Position numbers and translations under genes: made by a program. The notes under the pieces were generated by a model. It worked only from the letters and a program-made list of their open reading frames with translations, was not told the origin of the DNA and made no database searches. Positions 35,949 through 45,507 of a stretch of DNA of 64,000 nt are shown piece after piece. Every line of letters begins with the position of its first letter. Positions within the stretch are counted from its first letter, which is position 1. Source of the DNA: Pseudorhodoferax sp. Leaf267 (lineage in GTDB: Bacteria; Pseudomonadota; Gammaproteobacteria; Burkholderiales; Burkholderiaceae_C); contig NZ_LMMV01000026.1 in assembly GCF_001422405.1 (NCBI RefSeq), forward strand, positions 4,166 to 68,165, given 5' to 3'.

Positions 35949-36278
35949 TTACATCAGGCGCTTGGGCGCCTCGTGGTGATGGTTCTGGATGCGGTCCTTG
36001 TGGCGGACCACCTGGCGGTCCAGCTTGTCGACCAGCTCGTCGACGGCCGCGTACAGATCAGCGTGTGCACTCTCCGCAAACATGTCGTTGCCCTTGACGT
36101 GGATGTTGCACTCAGCGCGTTGGCGGTTCTGCTTTTCCTTCTGCTTTTCCACTGTCAGCAGGACCTTGACATCGACCACCTGATCGAAATGCCGCGTGAT
36201 GCGATCCAGCTTGTTGATGACATAACTCCGCAGTGCTGGTGTTACTTCCAGGTGGTGACCGCTGATCGTCAAATTCAT
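35949..36278 (-). CDS. hpf: Ribosome hibernation-promoting factor (HPF/YfiA family)
   Basis: A 109-residue short-form hibernation factor: [20 protein letters not shown], then [20 protein letters not shown] and [20 protein letters not shown]. It binds the 30S subunit and helps form inactive ribosomes in stationary phase. GAAGGAGGCTCC gives an excellent ribosome site for the Met at 36278; the longer frame to 36365 is not needed. A good sigma-70 promoter lies 40 bp upstream, and a strong terminator follows. Confidence 0.95.
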   Translation of the reverse strand: MNLTISGHHLEVTPALRSYVINKLDRITRHFDQVVDVKVLLTVEKQKEKQNRQRAECNIHVKGNDMFAESAHADLYAAVDELVDKLDRQVVRHKDRIQNHHHEAPKRLM

Positions 36279-36317
36279 GGAGCCTCCTTCTTGCAGTTTC
36301 ACGTTGATGGCCGATTC

Positions 36318-36346
36318 ACTATGCGCGCGATGCCCCTGAATTGCAA
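36318..36346 (-). promoter_or_regulatory. Sigma-70 promoter of hpf
   Basis: Reading leftward, TTGCAA (36346-36341) and CATAGT (36323-36318) are spaced by 17 bp. The -10 ends 39 bp before the hpf ATG. Confidence 0.7.
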
Positions 36347-36415
36347 GCTGGCGGCGCAAGCCCACAGCCCAGGGCGACCAACGGTCGTGGCAGGCGTCGG
36401 GGCGGGGCGCGGTGC

Positions 36416-36421
36416 CATAAT
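36416..36421 (+). promoter_or_regulatory. Extended -10 of corA
   Basis: TGCCATAAT (36413-36421) has the TGn extension and a CATAAT hexamer. Transcription from about 36428 would give a leader of about 126 nt before corA, containing the small ORF and hairpins described next. Confidence 0.6.
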
Positions 36422-36451
36422 TTGCGGCTTTTCGTCACCGAGAAACCCCCC

Positions 36452-36475
36452 ATGGATCCCTACCCTAGTCGGTAG
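36452..36475 (+). CDS. Seven-codon leader ORF (MDPYPSR) upstream of corA
   Basis: An ATG at 36452 opens a frame encoding MDPYPSR and stopping at TAG 36473-36475, about 24 nt into the predicted corA transcript. It has an acidic second residue and prolines at positions 3 and 5, like the start of MgtL, the Pro-rich Mg2+-sensing leader peptide of enterobacterial mgtA. Its ribosome site is weak (GAGAAA). CTACC (36460-36464) and GGTAG (36471-36475) form a small stem spanning its end. The role is inferred from position and composition. Confidence 0.5.
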   Translation: MDPYPSR

Positions 36476-36550
36476 CTTTCGACGCCCTGTGCCGGGGTCG
36501 AAAGCGCCCCACCCGCTTCGCCTCCAGACCTAGAACACCACACAGGGGTC
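36475..36550 (+). promoter_or_regulatory. Alternative RNA structures in the corA leader
   Basis: GCTTTCGAC (36475-36483) pairs perfectly with GTCGAAAGC (36497-36505), extended by CCC (36485-36487) with GGG (36494-36496). The same left segment, GAC plus CCCTGTG (36481-36491), can instead pair with CACAGGG and GTC (36541-36550), covering the corA ribosome site AGGGG (36544-36548). The two structures exclude each other. The first stem begins on the last base of the leader ORF stop, so a terminating ribosome would disturb it. Confidence 0.6.
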
Positions 36551-36553
36551 CTC

Positions 36554-37540
36554 ATGTTGAATATCTTTTCCCTGGCCAACGGACGCTTGGTCCAGGAAGA
36601 AATCGAGTCGCTCGAGGAGCTGTCGCAGTTCCAGCCGATCTGGGTCGACCTGGAGTCGCCCACGCTCGAAGAGAAGCGCTGGATCAAGCAGTACTACGGC
36701 CTGTCCATTCCCGAAGACGCGATGGACGAGGACATCGAGGAGTCGGCGCGCTTTTACGAAGAGGACAACGGCGAGCTGCACATCCGCAGCGACTTTTTGA
36801 TCGCCGACGAGGACGACCCGCGTTCGGTGCGCGTGGCCTTCATCCTGAACCAGCACAACACCGAGCTCAAGAGCCGCGGCGTGCTGTTCTCCATCCACGA
36901 CGAGGACGTACCCGTGTTCCGCCTGCTGCGCATGCGCGCGCGCCGGGCGCCGGGCTTGCTCGAAGACGCCAAGGAAGTGCTGCTCAAGCTGTTCGACGCC
37001 GACGCCGAGTACTCGGCCGACACGCTCGAAGGCATCTACGTCGAACTGGAGAAGGTCAGCACCCAGGTACTGGCTGGCGACGTGACCGACAACCTGGCCG
37101 GCGAAGTGCTGGGCGCGATCGCGCGGCATGAGGACTTGAACGGCCGCATCCGCCGCAACGTGATGGACACGCGCCGCGCGGTCAGCTTCATGATGCGCAG
37201 CCGCATGCTCAACGCCGAGCAGTTCGAGGAGGCGCGGCAGATCCTGCGCGACATCGAATCGCTGGACAACCACACGGCCTTCCTGTTCGACAAAATCAAC
37301 TTCCTGATGGACGCCACGGTCGGCTTCATCAACATCAACCAGAACAAGATCATCAAGATCTTCTCGGTGGCCAGCGTCGCGCTGCTGCCGCCGACCTTGA
37401 TCGCCAGCATCTACGGCATGAACTTCAAGTTCATGCCCGAGCTGGACTGGCAGCTGGGCTACCCCTATGCCATCGGCCTGATGCTGGCCAGCGCACTCGT
37501 GCCCATGTGGTACTTCCGCAAGCGCGGCTGGCTCAAGTAG
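36554..37540 (+). CDS. corA: Magnesium transporter CorA
   Basis: A 328-residue CorA-family channel for Mg2+ (also Co2+, Ni2+). A large acidic cytoplasmic N-terminal domain is followed by two C-terminal membrane helices with the signature YGMNF (287-291) between them, and ends KRGWLK. It is complete and of usual length. The start has AGGGG at short spacing, which the leader RNA can sequester. It overlaps the convergent mtnN by 8 bp. Confidence 0.96.
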   Translation: MLNIFSLANGRLVQEEIESLEELSQFQPIWVDLESPTLEEKRWIKQYYGLSIPEDAMDEDIEESARFYEEDNGELHIRSDFLIADEDDPRSVRVAFILNQHNTELKSRGVLFSIHDEDVPVFRLLRMRARRAPGLLEDAKEVLLKLFDADAEYSADTLEGIYVELEKVSTQVLAGDVTDNLAGEVLGAIARHEDLNGRIRRNVMDTRRAVSFMMRSRMLNAEQFEEARQILRDIESLDNHTAFLFDKINFLMDATVGFININQNKIIKIFSVASVALLPPTLIASIYGMNFKFMPELDWQLGYPYAIGLMLASALVPMWYFRKRGWLK

Positions 37541-38231
37541 CGCGCAGCAGCGCCTCGACGATGGCCGCCGAGTGCGGGCTGGCCACGGTGCGCACGAACT
37601 GCAGGAAGTCGCCATGCGCGGCGTCGTCGGCGCGGTCGGAGATGGTGCGCACGGCTGCGAACGGCACGCCGAAATCGTGGCAGACCTGCGCGAAGGCCGC
37701 GCCCTCCATCTCCACGGCCATCGCATCGGGCAAGGCGACCTGCAGCGCGCGCGACTCGGCAGCGCTGCTGACGAAGCGGTCGCCGCTGACCACCAGGCCC
37801 TCATGCACGGCGGCCTGCGGCAAGGCCTGGCGCGCCGCACGCACGAGTGCCGCACGCAGGTCGGCATCGGCCGCAAAACGGCTCTGGCCATACAGCGGCA
37901 CCTCGTGGAGCGGGAACAGCGGCGATGCGTCCATGTCGTGCTGCAGGAACGCGCTGGCGACCACGACATCGCCCACGCGCACCTGCGGCCCCAGCCCGCC
38001 GGCAACGCCCGTGAACACGATACGGTCCACCGCGAAGCGCTCGACCAGCAGCGTCGCCGTCGTGGCGGCCGCTACCTTGCCGATGCGGGCCAGCACGGCC
38101 ACAACGTCCTGGCCATGCAGATGGCCGGTCCAGAACGCGCGCCCGCCAACCATGGTGCGCTGCTCGTCGGCCATCAGGGCCAGCACGGCGGCCAGCTCTT
38201 CCTGCATCGCACCGACGATGGCGGTGCGCAT
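37533..38231 (-). CDS. mtnN: 5'-methylthioadenosine/S-adenosylhomocysteine nucleosidase
   Basis: A 232-residue purine-nucleoside hydrolase that removes adenine from MTA and SAH, recycling SAM by-products. Recognised segments are MRTAIVGAMQEELAAVLALM, VFTGVAGGL, DVVVASAFLQHDMDASPL, the catalytic-glutamate region VEMEGAAFAQVC and VRTISDRADD, whose Asp is the second active-site residue. Its ATG overlaps the fadD-like stop by one base (TGATG). It is convergent with corA. Confidence 0.95.
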   Translation of the reverse strand: MRTAIVGAMQEELAAVLALMADEQRTMVGGRAFWTGHLHGQDVVAVLARIGKVAAATTATLLVERFAVDRIVFTGVAGGLGPQVRVGDVVVASAFLQHDMDASPLFPLHEVPLYGQSRFAADADLRAALVRAARQALPQAAVHEGLVVSGDRFVSSAAESRALQVALPDAMAVEMEGAAFAQVCHDFGVPFAAVRTISDRADDAAHGDFLQFVRTVASPHSAAIVEALLRAT

Positions 38232-39907
38232 CAGGTCTTGTCGCGCAGCTCGCGGCGCAGGATCTTGCCCACGGGCGTCTTGGGTAGGTCGTTGCGGAAT
38301 TCGACGAGCTTGGGCTGCTTGTAGCCCGTGAGGTGGGTCTTGCAGTAGGCGCGCACGGCGGCCTCGGTCAGGTCGGGCGACTTGCGCACCAGCACCAGCT
38401 TGACCGCCTCGCCGGTCTTGTCGTCGGCCACGCCCACGCAGGCGCACTCGAGCACACCGTCCAGTTGCGAGACCACGTCCTCGATCTCGTTCGGGTAGAC
38501 GTTGAAGCCGCTCACCAGGATCATGTCCTTCTTGCGGTCGATGATGCGGAAGAAGCCGCGCGCGTCCATGGTGCCGATGTCGCCGGTCTTGAAGTAGCCA
38601 TCCTCCGTCATGACCTTGGCCGTCTCGTCGGGGCGCTGCCAGTAGCCGGCCATCACCTGCGGGCCCTTGATCGCGATCTCGCCGGGCTGGCCGGGCGGCA
38701 CTTCGTTGCCGTCGTCGTCGACCAGCTTGAACCAGGTGTTGGGCAGCGGCACGCCGATGGAGCCCGTGTATTCCTTGCTGTCGGTCGGGTTGCAGCTGGC
38801 CGAGGGTGAGGTCTCCGACAGGCCGTAGCCCTCGCAGATCGAGCAGCCGGTCTTGTCCAGCCAAAGCTTGGCGACCGCACTCTGCACGGCCATGCCGCCG
38901 CCCACCGACAGGCGCAGGTGGCTCCAGTCCACGGTGCCGAAGTCCGGGTGGTTGGCCAGCCCGTTGAACAGGGTGTTGACCGCCGGGAAGTTGTGGATGC
39001 GCTGCGTGGACAGCTGCTTGAGCGTGGCCGGCAGGTCGCGCGGGTTGGGGATCAGGACCAGCTTGCCGCCCCCGCGCATGCCCAGCATCATGCTGACCGT
39101 GAACGCGAAGATGTGGTAGAGCGGCAACGCGCCGACGCTGGTGTAGGTCTCGCCCTGGGGCACGCCGCGGATCGCGGGCTGGTTCCAGGCCTCGGATTGC
39201 AGCACGTTGGCGATGATGTTCCGGTGCAGCAGCACGGCGCCCTTGGCCACCCCGGTCGTGCCGCCCGTGTACTGCAGCACGGCGATGTCGTCCGGGCCGA
39301 TCGCGGGCTTGGTGAAGCTGGCGTTCGCGCCCTTGGCGATGGCGTCGTTGAAGCGCACTGCGCCGGGCAGTTCGTACGGCGGCACGAGCTTCTTCACGTT
39401 GCGCACCACGTAGTTCACGAGCAGCCCCTTGAGCAGGCCCAGCTGGTCGCCCATCGCGCACAGCACCACATGCTTGACCGGTGTCGCCGCGATGCACTGC
39501 GCCAGCGTGGTCGCGAAGTTCTCGATGATGACGATGGCCTTGGAGCCCGAGTCGCGCAGCTGGCCTTCCAGCTCGCGCGGCGTGTACAGCGGGTTCACGT
39601 TCACGACCACATAGCCGGCGCGCAGGATCGCGGCAACGGCCACGGGGTACTGCGGCACGTTGGGCATCATGATCGCCACGCGGTCGCCGCGCGCCAGGCC
39701 CAGGCTTTGCAGATACGCGGCCAGCTTGCGGCTGAGCAGGTCGGTCTGCGCGTAGCTGACGTCGCGGCCCATGAAGTGGAAGGCCGGACGGTCGGCGAAC
39801 TTGGTGAAGCTCTCCTCGAGCAGGGCCACCAGCGAGGGATAGACCGAGGCATCGACATCGGCCGGTACGCCCTGCGGATAGCTGTTGAGCCAGATGCGTT
39901 CGGTCAT
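38231..39907 (-). CDS. fadD: Long-chain fatty-acid-CoA ligase (FadD-like)
   Basis: A 558-residue AMP-forming ligase activating fatty acids to acyl-CoA at the membrane. The P-loop is YTGGTTGVAKGA, with EGYGLSETSP and the C-terminal DRKKDMILVSGFNVYPNEIE and YKQPKLVEFRNDLPKTPVGK (catalytic lysine). A strong ribosome site (AAGGAGA) precedes the ATG at 39907. The frame extends far upstream across pntB in another frame, which is a GC-rich artefact. It is coupled to mtnN downstream. Confidence 0.94.
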   Translation of the reverse strand: MTERIWLNSYPQGVPADVDASVYPSLVALLEESFTKFADRPAFHFMGRDVSYAQTDLLSRKLAAYLQSLGLARGDRVAIMMPNVPQYPVAVAAILRAGYVVVNVNPLYTPRELEGQLRDSGSKAIVIIENFATTLAQCIAATPVKHVVLCAMGDQLGLLKGLLVNYVVRNVKKLVPPYELPGAVRFNDAIAKGANASFTKPAIGPDDIAVLQYTGGTTGVAKGAVLLHRNIIANVLQSEAWNQPAIRGVPQGETYTSVGALPLYHIFAFTVSMMLGMRGGGKLVLIPNPRDLPATLKQLSTQRIHNFPAVNTLFNGLANHPDFGTVDWSHLRLSVGGGMAVQSAVAKLWLDKTGCSICEGYGLSETSPSASCNPTDSKEYTGSIGVPLPNTWFKLVDDDGNEVPPGQPGEIAIKGPQVMAGYWQRPDETAKVMTEDGYFKTGDIGTMDARGFFRIIDRKKDMILVSGFNVYPNEIEDVVSQLDGVLECACVGVADDKTGEAVKLVLVRKSPDLTEAAVRAYCKTHLTGYKQPKLVEFRNDLPKTPVGKILRRELRDKT

Positions 39908-39972
39908 GGGGTCTCCTTCTAAGTCTGCGTCGAACGCGGGCATTGTGGCCGTGCGCACAGGGCGCACCGAGA

Positions 39973-40003
39973 GCGTTGTCCCTAGGTCGGCAGGGGGCAA
40001 CGC
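39973..40003 (-). terminator. Stem-loop downstream of pntB
   Basis: GCGTTGTCCCT (39973-39983) pairs with AGGGGGCAACGC (39992-40003), with a G-T wobble and an eight-base loop. It lies 57 bp after the pntB stop. No U-run follows, so it may act as a processing or rho-assisted end. Confidence 0.5.
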
Positions 40004-40059
40004 CGTGGCCGTTCCATGGCCGGGGCCCTCACGTCCTGCAGGGTGGGGCCGGCCGGCGA

Positions 40060-41475
<1,416 letters not shown>

Positions 41476-41496
41476 GGTGTTCTCTTCTCGCTCTTC

Positions 41497-43104
41497 TTAT
41501 TTCTGGAACATGGCGAGCATGCGGCGCGTGACGGCAAAGCCGCCGAACATGTTGACGGCCGTGAGCACCAGCGCGGCGAAGGCCAGCCAGCGGATCAGGT
41601 CGTCGGGCCGGCCTCCCGCCGCGCCGTCCGGTGGTGCGATCTGGACCAGCGCGCCGATGGCGATGATGCTGGAGATCGCATTCGTCACGCTCATCAGCGG
41701 CGTGTGCAGCGCGGGCGTCACGTTCCACACCACCATGTAGCCGATGAAGCAGGCCAGCACGAACACCGTCAGATGGCTCAGGAAGGCGGCCGGCGCCGCG
41801 GTGCCGATGAGCCAGAAGGCCACGGCGGCCACCGCGAAGATGATCGCCAGCGTCCTGGCCGGCAGCGGGCCGCTGCTGCCATGGCCGTGGCCGCCCTTCT
41901 TCTGGGCCACGGCGGGGGCAGCGGGCTTGGCGGGCGGCTTGGGGGCCTGGGCGATCGGCGGCGCGGGCCAGGTGATGGCACCGTCCTTGACCACGGTGAG
42001 GCCGCGGATGGCGTCGTCTTCCATATTCACCACGGCCACGCCATCCTTGGCCTTGCACAGCTCCTCGGTCAGGCGCAGCAAATTGGTGGCGTACAGCGTG
42101 GAGGCCTGCTTGGCCAGGCGCGAGGCCAGGTCGGTGTAGCCCACGATGGTCACGCCGTGGCGCACCACGGCTTCGCCGGGCACCGTCAGCTCGCAGTTGC
42201 CGCCCTGCTCGGCCGCCATGTCCACGATCACGCTGCCGGGCTTCATGCTCTGCACCATCTCGGCCGTGATGAGCTTGGGCGCAGGCTTGCCGGGGATCAG
42301 CGCGGTGGTGATGATGATGTCGGCATCCTGGGCCTGCTTGGCGTACATCGCACGCTGCGCGGCCTGGAAGCCCTCGCTCATCACCTTGGCATAGCCACCG
42401 CCGCCCGAGCCTTCTTCCTCGTAGTCCACCTTCACGAACTCACCGCCGAGCGAGGTGACCTGGTCGGCCACCTCGGCGCGCGTGTCGTTGGCGCGCACGA
42501 TGGCGCCCAGGTTGGCCGCCGTGCCGATGGCCGACAGGCCCGCCACGCCGGCGCCGGCGATGAACACCTTGGCAGGTGGCACCTTGCCCGCGGCCGTGAT
42601 CTGGCCGTTGAAGTAGCGGCCAAAGGCGTTGGCCGCCTCGATCACGGCGCGGTAGCCGGATACGCCAGCCATGGAGGTCAATGCGTCCATCTTCTGGGCG
42701 CGCGAGAGCGTGCGCGGCAGGCAGTCGATGGCCAGCGCCGTGGCCTTGCGGGCCGCCAGCTGCTGCATCAGATCGGGGTTCTGCGCGGGCCAGATGAAGT
42801 CGATCAGCGTGGCGCCCTCGCGCATCAGGGCCACTTCGTCGGGGCTGGGCGGGCGCACCTTGAACACGATGTCGGAGGCCGCCCAGAGCGCGGGCGCGCC
42901 CTCGATGATCTCGGCCCCGGCCGCCCGGTAAGCGTCGTCGCTGAAGTTGGCGGCTTCGCCGGCACCGGCTTGCACCGCCACCTGAAAGCCGAGCTTGATC
43001 AGCTTCTCGACGACGTCGGGCACCGTGGCCACGCGCTTTTCGCCGGGAAAGATCTCCCGCGGCACGCCGATGCGCTGCGCAGGCTGGGTGGAACTGGTTG
43101 TCAT
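41497..43104 (-). CDS. pntA: NAD(P) transhydrogenase subunit alpha (fused form)
   Basis: A 535-residue alpha subunit: soluble NAD-binding domain I (RIGVPREIFPGEKRVATVPD, VFIAGAGVAGLSAIGTAANL, VDMAAEQGGNCELTVPGEAV), a Pro/Ala/Lys/His-rich linker near residues 395-420, then a four-helix membrane segment. In several alpha- and beta-proteobacteria this is split into two genes; here it is one polypeptide, as in E. coli. CGAGGAGAC precedes the ATG. First gene of pntAB. Confidence 0.96.
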   Translation of the reverse strand: MTTSSTQPAQRIGVPREIFPGEKRVATVPDVVEKLIKLGFQVAVQAGAGEAANFSDDAYRAAGAEIIEGAPALWAASDIVFKVRPPSPDEVALMREGATLIDFIWPAQNPDLMQQLAARKATALAIDCLPRTLSRAQKMDALTSMAGVSGYRAVIEAANAFGRYFNGQITAAGKVPPAKVFIAGAGVAGLSAIGTAANLGAIVRANDTRAEVADQVTSLGGEFVKVDYEEEGSGGGGYAKVMSEGFQAAQRAMYAKQAQDADIIITTALIPGKPAPKLITAEMVQSMKPGSVIVDMAAEQGGNCELTVPGEAVVRHGVTIVGYTDLASRLAKQASTLYATNLLRLTEELCKAKDGVAVVNMEDDAIRGLTVVKDGAITWPAPPIAQAPKPPAKPAAPAVAQKKGGHGHGSSGPLPARTLAIIFAVAAVAFWLIGTAAPAAFLSHLTVFVLACFIGYMVVWNVTPALHTPLMSVTNAISSIIAIGALVQIAPPDGAAGGRPDDLIRWLAFAALVLTAVNMFGGFAVTRRMLAMFQK

Positions 43105-43409
43105 GAAAAGTCTCCTCGGAAGCTGGCCGTGTTGCGTGGGGCAAACGCAGGGGCTGCGCGCAGGTGCCGCGGGGCGCGCGCCGTGCCGGGCTGTGCGTCT
43201 GCGTTCTCAGATGGGTCTGTCGCGTGCGCCATCGGTTGTCGTGCTGGTGCGCCGGCCGGCACTGCACGGTGCCTTCGGCGGTCCTGCCATCGACATGGCG
43301 ATTTCCTTCCCTCGTTGTCTCCGATGGGCCGCGAGCTTACCTGACTTCCCTACGCAAACGGGCAGATTGCGGACAGATAAGATGGACCGCAAATGGTGTG
43401 AGGATCTGC
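43105..43409. other. 305-bp non-coding divergent region between pntA and the GGDEF gene
   Basis: No gene is supported here. It must hold the promoters of pntAB (leftward) and the diguanylate cyclase (rightward). A possible purine-rich -10 (GATAAG near 43376) precedes the cyclase start; nothing else is convincing. Long frames across it are extensions of the cyclase frame without conserved sequence. Confidence 0.6.
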
Positions 43410-44918
43410 ATGCCGAAGACGCCGATGGTGCCCCCCGATGCGACGCCTGTTCACTCGACGGCGTTCGCGCGGGCGATCTTCTGGCCGCGGGTCATCGGGC
43501 TGGCGCTGGGCTTTCTCGCCGTGGCCTCCGTGCTCCACGAACGCAGTGCGCCGTGGTGGTTCTGGGTTGGCCCGGTCGTGCATGGGTTTCTGTGGCCCCA
43601 TCTGGCCTGGCAGCTCGCGCGCCGTGCGCCCGACCCGCAGCAGCGCGAGCGCTCCAACCTGTTGATCGACCATTTCGCCGGCGGCCTGTGGGTCGCCGCG
43701 ATCGGTTTCAACGTGTTGCCCAGCGTGCTGATCGTGGCCTTGATGGCCATGGACAGCATGATCGTCGGCGGCTCGCGCCAGATGTTGCGCGGCTTGGCCA
43801 CGCAGGCCGTGGGCGTGCTCGCCGGCCTGCTGTTGTTCGGCGTCTACTGGCAGCCGGCCAGCGCGATGCAAACCGTGCTGGCCTGCCTGCCCTTGCTGGT
43901 GCTGCACCCGCTCAGCGTCAGCTACACGACCCACCGCACGCTGCGCAAGCTCAACCAGCAGCGCGAAGAGCTGGCCCACCTGAGCCAGCACGACGGCCTG
44001 TCGGGCCTGTACAACCGCCGTTATTGGGAGCAGCGCGTGAAAGACGAGTTCGCGCGCTTCGTGCGCACCGGGCAGGTGGCCACGCTGGTGCTGATCGACA
44101 TCGACCATTTCAAGCGCATCAACGACAGCTACGGCCACGCGGCGGGCGACCAGGTCATCCGGCGCCTGTCCGACCTGGTGCGTGCAAGCTTGCGTGACAT
44201 CGACGTGCCGGGCCGTTACGGCGGCGAGGAGTTCGGCATCGTGATGCCGCAGACCGATCCGCAGGCCGCGGCTGTGGCCATGGAGCGCCTGCGCCTGCGC
44301 CTGCACCAGCAGCCCCTGCTGGATGGCGAAGTGGTTACCGTGAGTTTCGGCGTGGCCGGCCTGAGCCGCGACCTGGCCAGCCACGAGGCCTGGATGCGCC
44401 TGGCCGACCAGATGCTGTACCGCGCCAAGCACGAGGGGCGCGACCGCGTCAGCACGGCTGGCGAGGCGCAGCCGCCCTCGCGCGTGGACGAGCCCGGCGC
44501 CCTGGGGCTGCTGACGCGCGACCCGCGTGCGCTTGCGGGCCTGCTGGCCAAGCTGGACAGCGGCGCGGCCGCCGTGGCCCTGTACGACCCGGCCGACCGG
44601 CTGGTGCTGGCCAACGCGACCTTCATTGCGCTGCATGCGTCGCCGCCCGTCGCACACAGCTTCGGCGACGTGATGCGCCACTGCCACGCCCGGCGCCGCG
44701 GGCCGCGCATCGACGCCGACGACATCGAGGCCTGGCTGCGCATGGCCGATGCCAAGCGGCGCAGCCGCCCGTACCGCAGCTTCGTGGTCGACATGTGGGA
44801 TGGCCGCCTGTTCAAGGTCGACGAGACCTCCTTCGACAACGGCTGGCTGCTGTACGTGTCGGTGCCGCAGGTCAACGCCGATGCGGCTCCCGCGCCTTCG
44901 CGCGAGGCCTCGGCCTAG
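43410..44918 (+). CDS. Membrane diguanylate cyclase (MASE2-GGDEF with C-terminal PAS-like region)
   Basis: A 502-residue c-di-GMP synthase. The N-terminal MASE2-type membrane domain (about residues 15-180, FWPRVIGLALGFLAVASVLH onward) resembles that of AdrA. The GGDEF domain (about 205-365) has the active GGEEF motif at 271-275 and an I-site RDID at 262-265, so it should be active and product-inhibited. Residues after about 385 (AVALYDPADRLVLANATFIA) look like a PAS domain placed after the catalytic domain, an uncommon order. TGAGGA precedes the ATG at 43410. Confidence 0.9.
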   Translation: MPKTPMVPPDATPVHSTAFARAIFWPRVIGLALGFLAVASVLHERSAPWWFWVGPVVHGFLWPHLAWQLARRAPDPQQRERSNLLIDHFAGGLWVAAIGFNVLPSVLIVALMAMDSMIVGGSRQMLRGLATQAVGVLAGLLLFGVYWQPASAMQTVLACLPLLVLHPLSVSYTTHRTLRKLNQQREELAHLSQHDGLSGLYNRRYWEQRVKDEFARFVRTGQVATLVLIDIDHFKRINDSYGHAAGDQVIRRLSDLVRASLRDIDVPGRYGGEEFGIVMPQTDPQAAAVAMERLRLRLHQQPLLDGEVVTVSFGVAGLSRDLASHEAWMRLADQMLYRAKHEGRDRVSTAGEAQPPSRVDEPGALGLLTRDPRALAGLLAKLDSGAAAVALYDPADRLVLANATFIALHASPPVAHSFGDVMRHCHARRRGPRIDADDIEAWLRMADAKRRSRPYRSFVVDMWDGRLFKVDETSFDNGWLLYVSVPQVNADAAPAPSREASA

Positions 44919-44947
44919 GCGCCGACGGCCGGCAACACACCGAACCC

Positions 44948-44953
44948 TATCAT
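44948..44953 (+). promoter_or_regulatory. -10 box 7 nt before the nudJ-like start
   Basis: TATCAT (44948-44953) ends seven bases before the ATG at 44961 and there is no Shine-Dalgarno. A leaderless transcript is likely if this box is used. Confidence 0.45.
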
Positions 44954-44960
44954 CCGTGCC

Positions 44961-45440
44961 ATGCCAACACGCTGGAAACCGAGTGTCACCGTCGCTGCCG
45001 TCATCGAGCGCGAAGGCCGCTTCCTGCTGGTCGAGGAGGAAACGCCCGAGGGCCTGCGGCTGAACAACCCGGCCGGCCACCTGGACCCGGGCGAGTCGCC
45101 GCTTGCAGGCTGCGTGCGCGAGACGCTGGAGGAGACGGCGCATCCGTTCCAGCCCACGGCGCTGGTCGGTGTCTACCTGGCGCGCTTCGTGCGCGAGGCG
45201 ACGGGAGAGGACGTGACCTACCTGCGCTTCGCGTTCTGCGGCGCCGTGGGCGCGCCCGAGGCCGACCGCGCGCTGGACCAGGGCATCGTGCGCACCCTGT
45301 GGCTGACGCCGGACGAAGTGCGCGCCAGTGCCGACCGCCACCGCAGCCCGCTGCTGCTGCGTTGCATGGAGGACTACCTGGCCGGCCGGCGCTACCCGTT
45401 GGACCTGGTGTTCACCGACCCGTCGGTACTGGCCGGCTGA
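44961..45440 (+). CDS. nudJ: NUDIX hydrolase (NudJ-like)
   Basis: A 159-residue NUDIX phosphatase. The NUDIX box runs GHLDPGESPLAGCVRETLEE then T; the RETLEE metal-binding core is intact, though the usual glycine after it is alanine. Similarity and position upstream of mnmA match NudJ of E. coli, which hydrolyses nucleoside tri- and diphosphates and thiamine pyrophosphate precursor. Followed by mnmA after 67 bp. Confidence 0.9.
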   Translation: MPTRWKPSVTVAAVIEREGRFLLVEEETPEGLRLNNPAGHLDPGESPLAGCVRETLEETAHPFQPTALVGVYLARFVREATGEDVTYLRFAFCGAVGAPEADRALDQGIVRTLWLTPDEVRASADRHRSPLLLRCMEDYLAGRRYPLDLVFTDPSVLAG

Positions 45441-45495
45441 CCGGCGCCTGCCAGGGCCTTTGGCGCGGCAGCGCCCGCCGCCGGCGGCCGCTTTC

Positions 45496-45501
45496 TAGAA
45501 T
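45496..45501 (+). promoter_or_regulatory. -10 box 6 nt before the mnmA start
   Basis: TAGAAT in CTTTCTAGAATCGCCGC ends six bases before the ATG at 45508. No Shine-Dalgarno is present, suggesting a leaderless mRNA. The surrounding TTTCTAnAnTCGCCGC resembles the phnD -10 region. Confidence 0.5.
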
Positions 45502-45507
45502 CGCCGC

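Noticed and set aside
36428-36553. M-box riboswitch before corA
   Set aside because: The leader is only about 126 nt and its few stems do not form the M-box multi-branch core; the leader-peptide model fits better.
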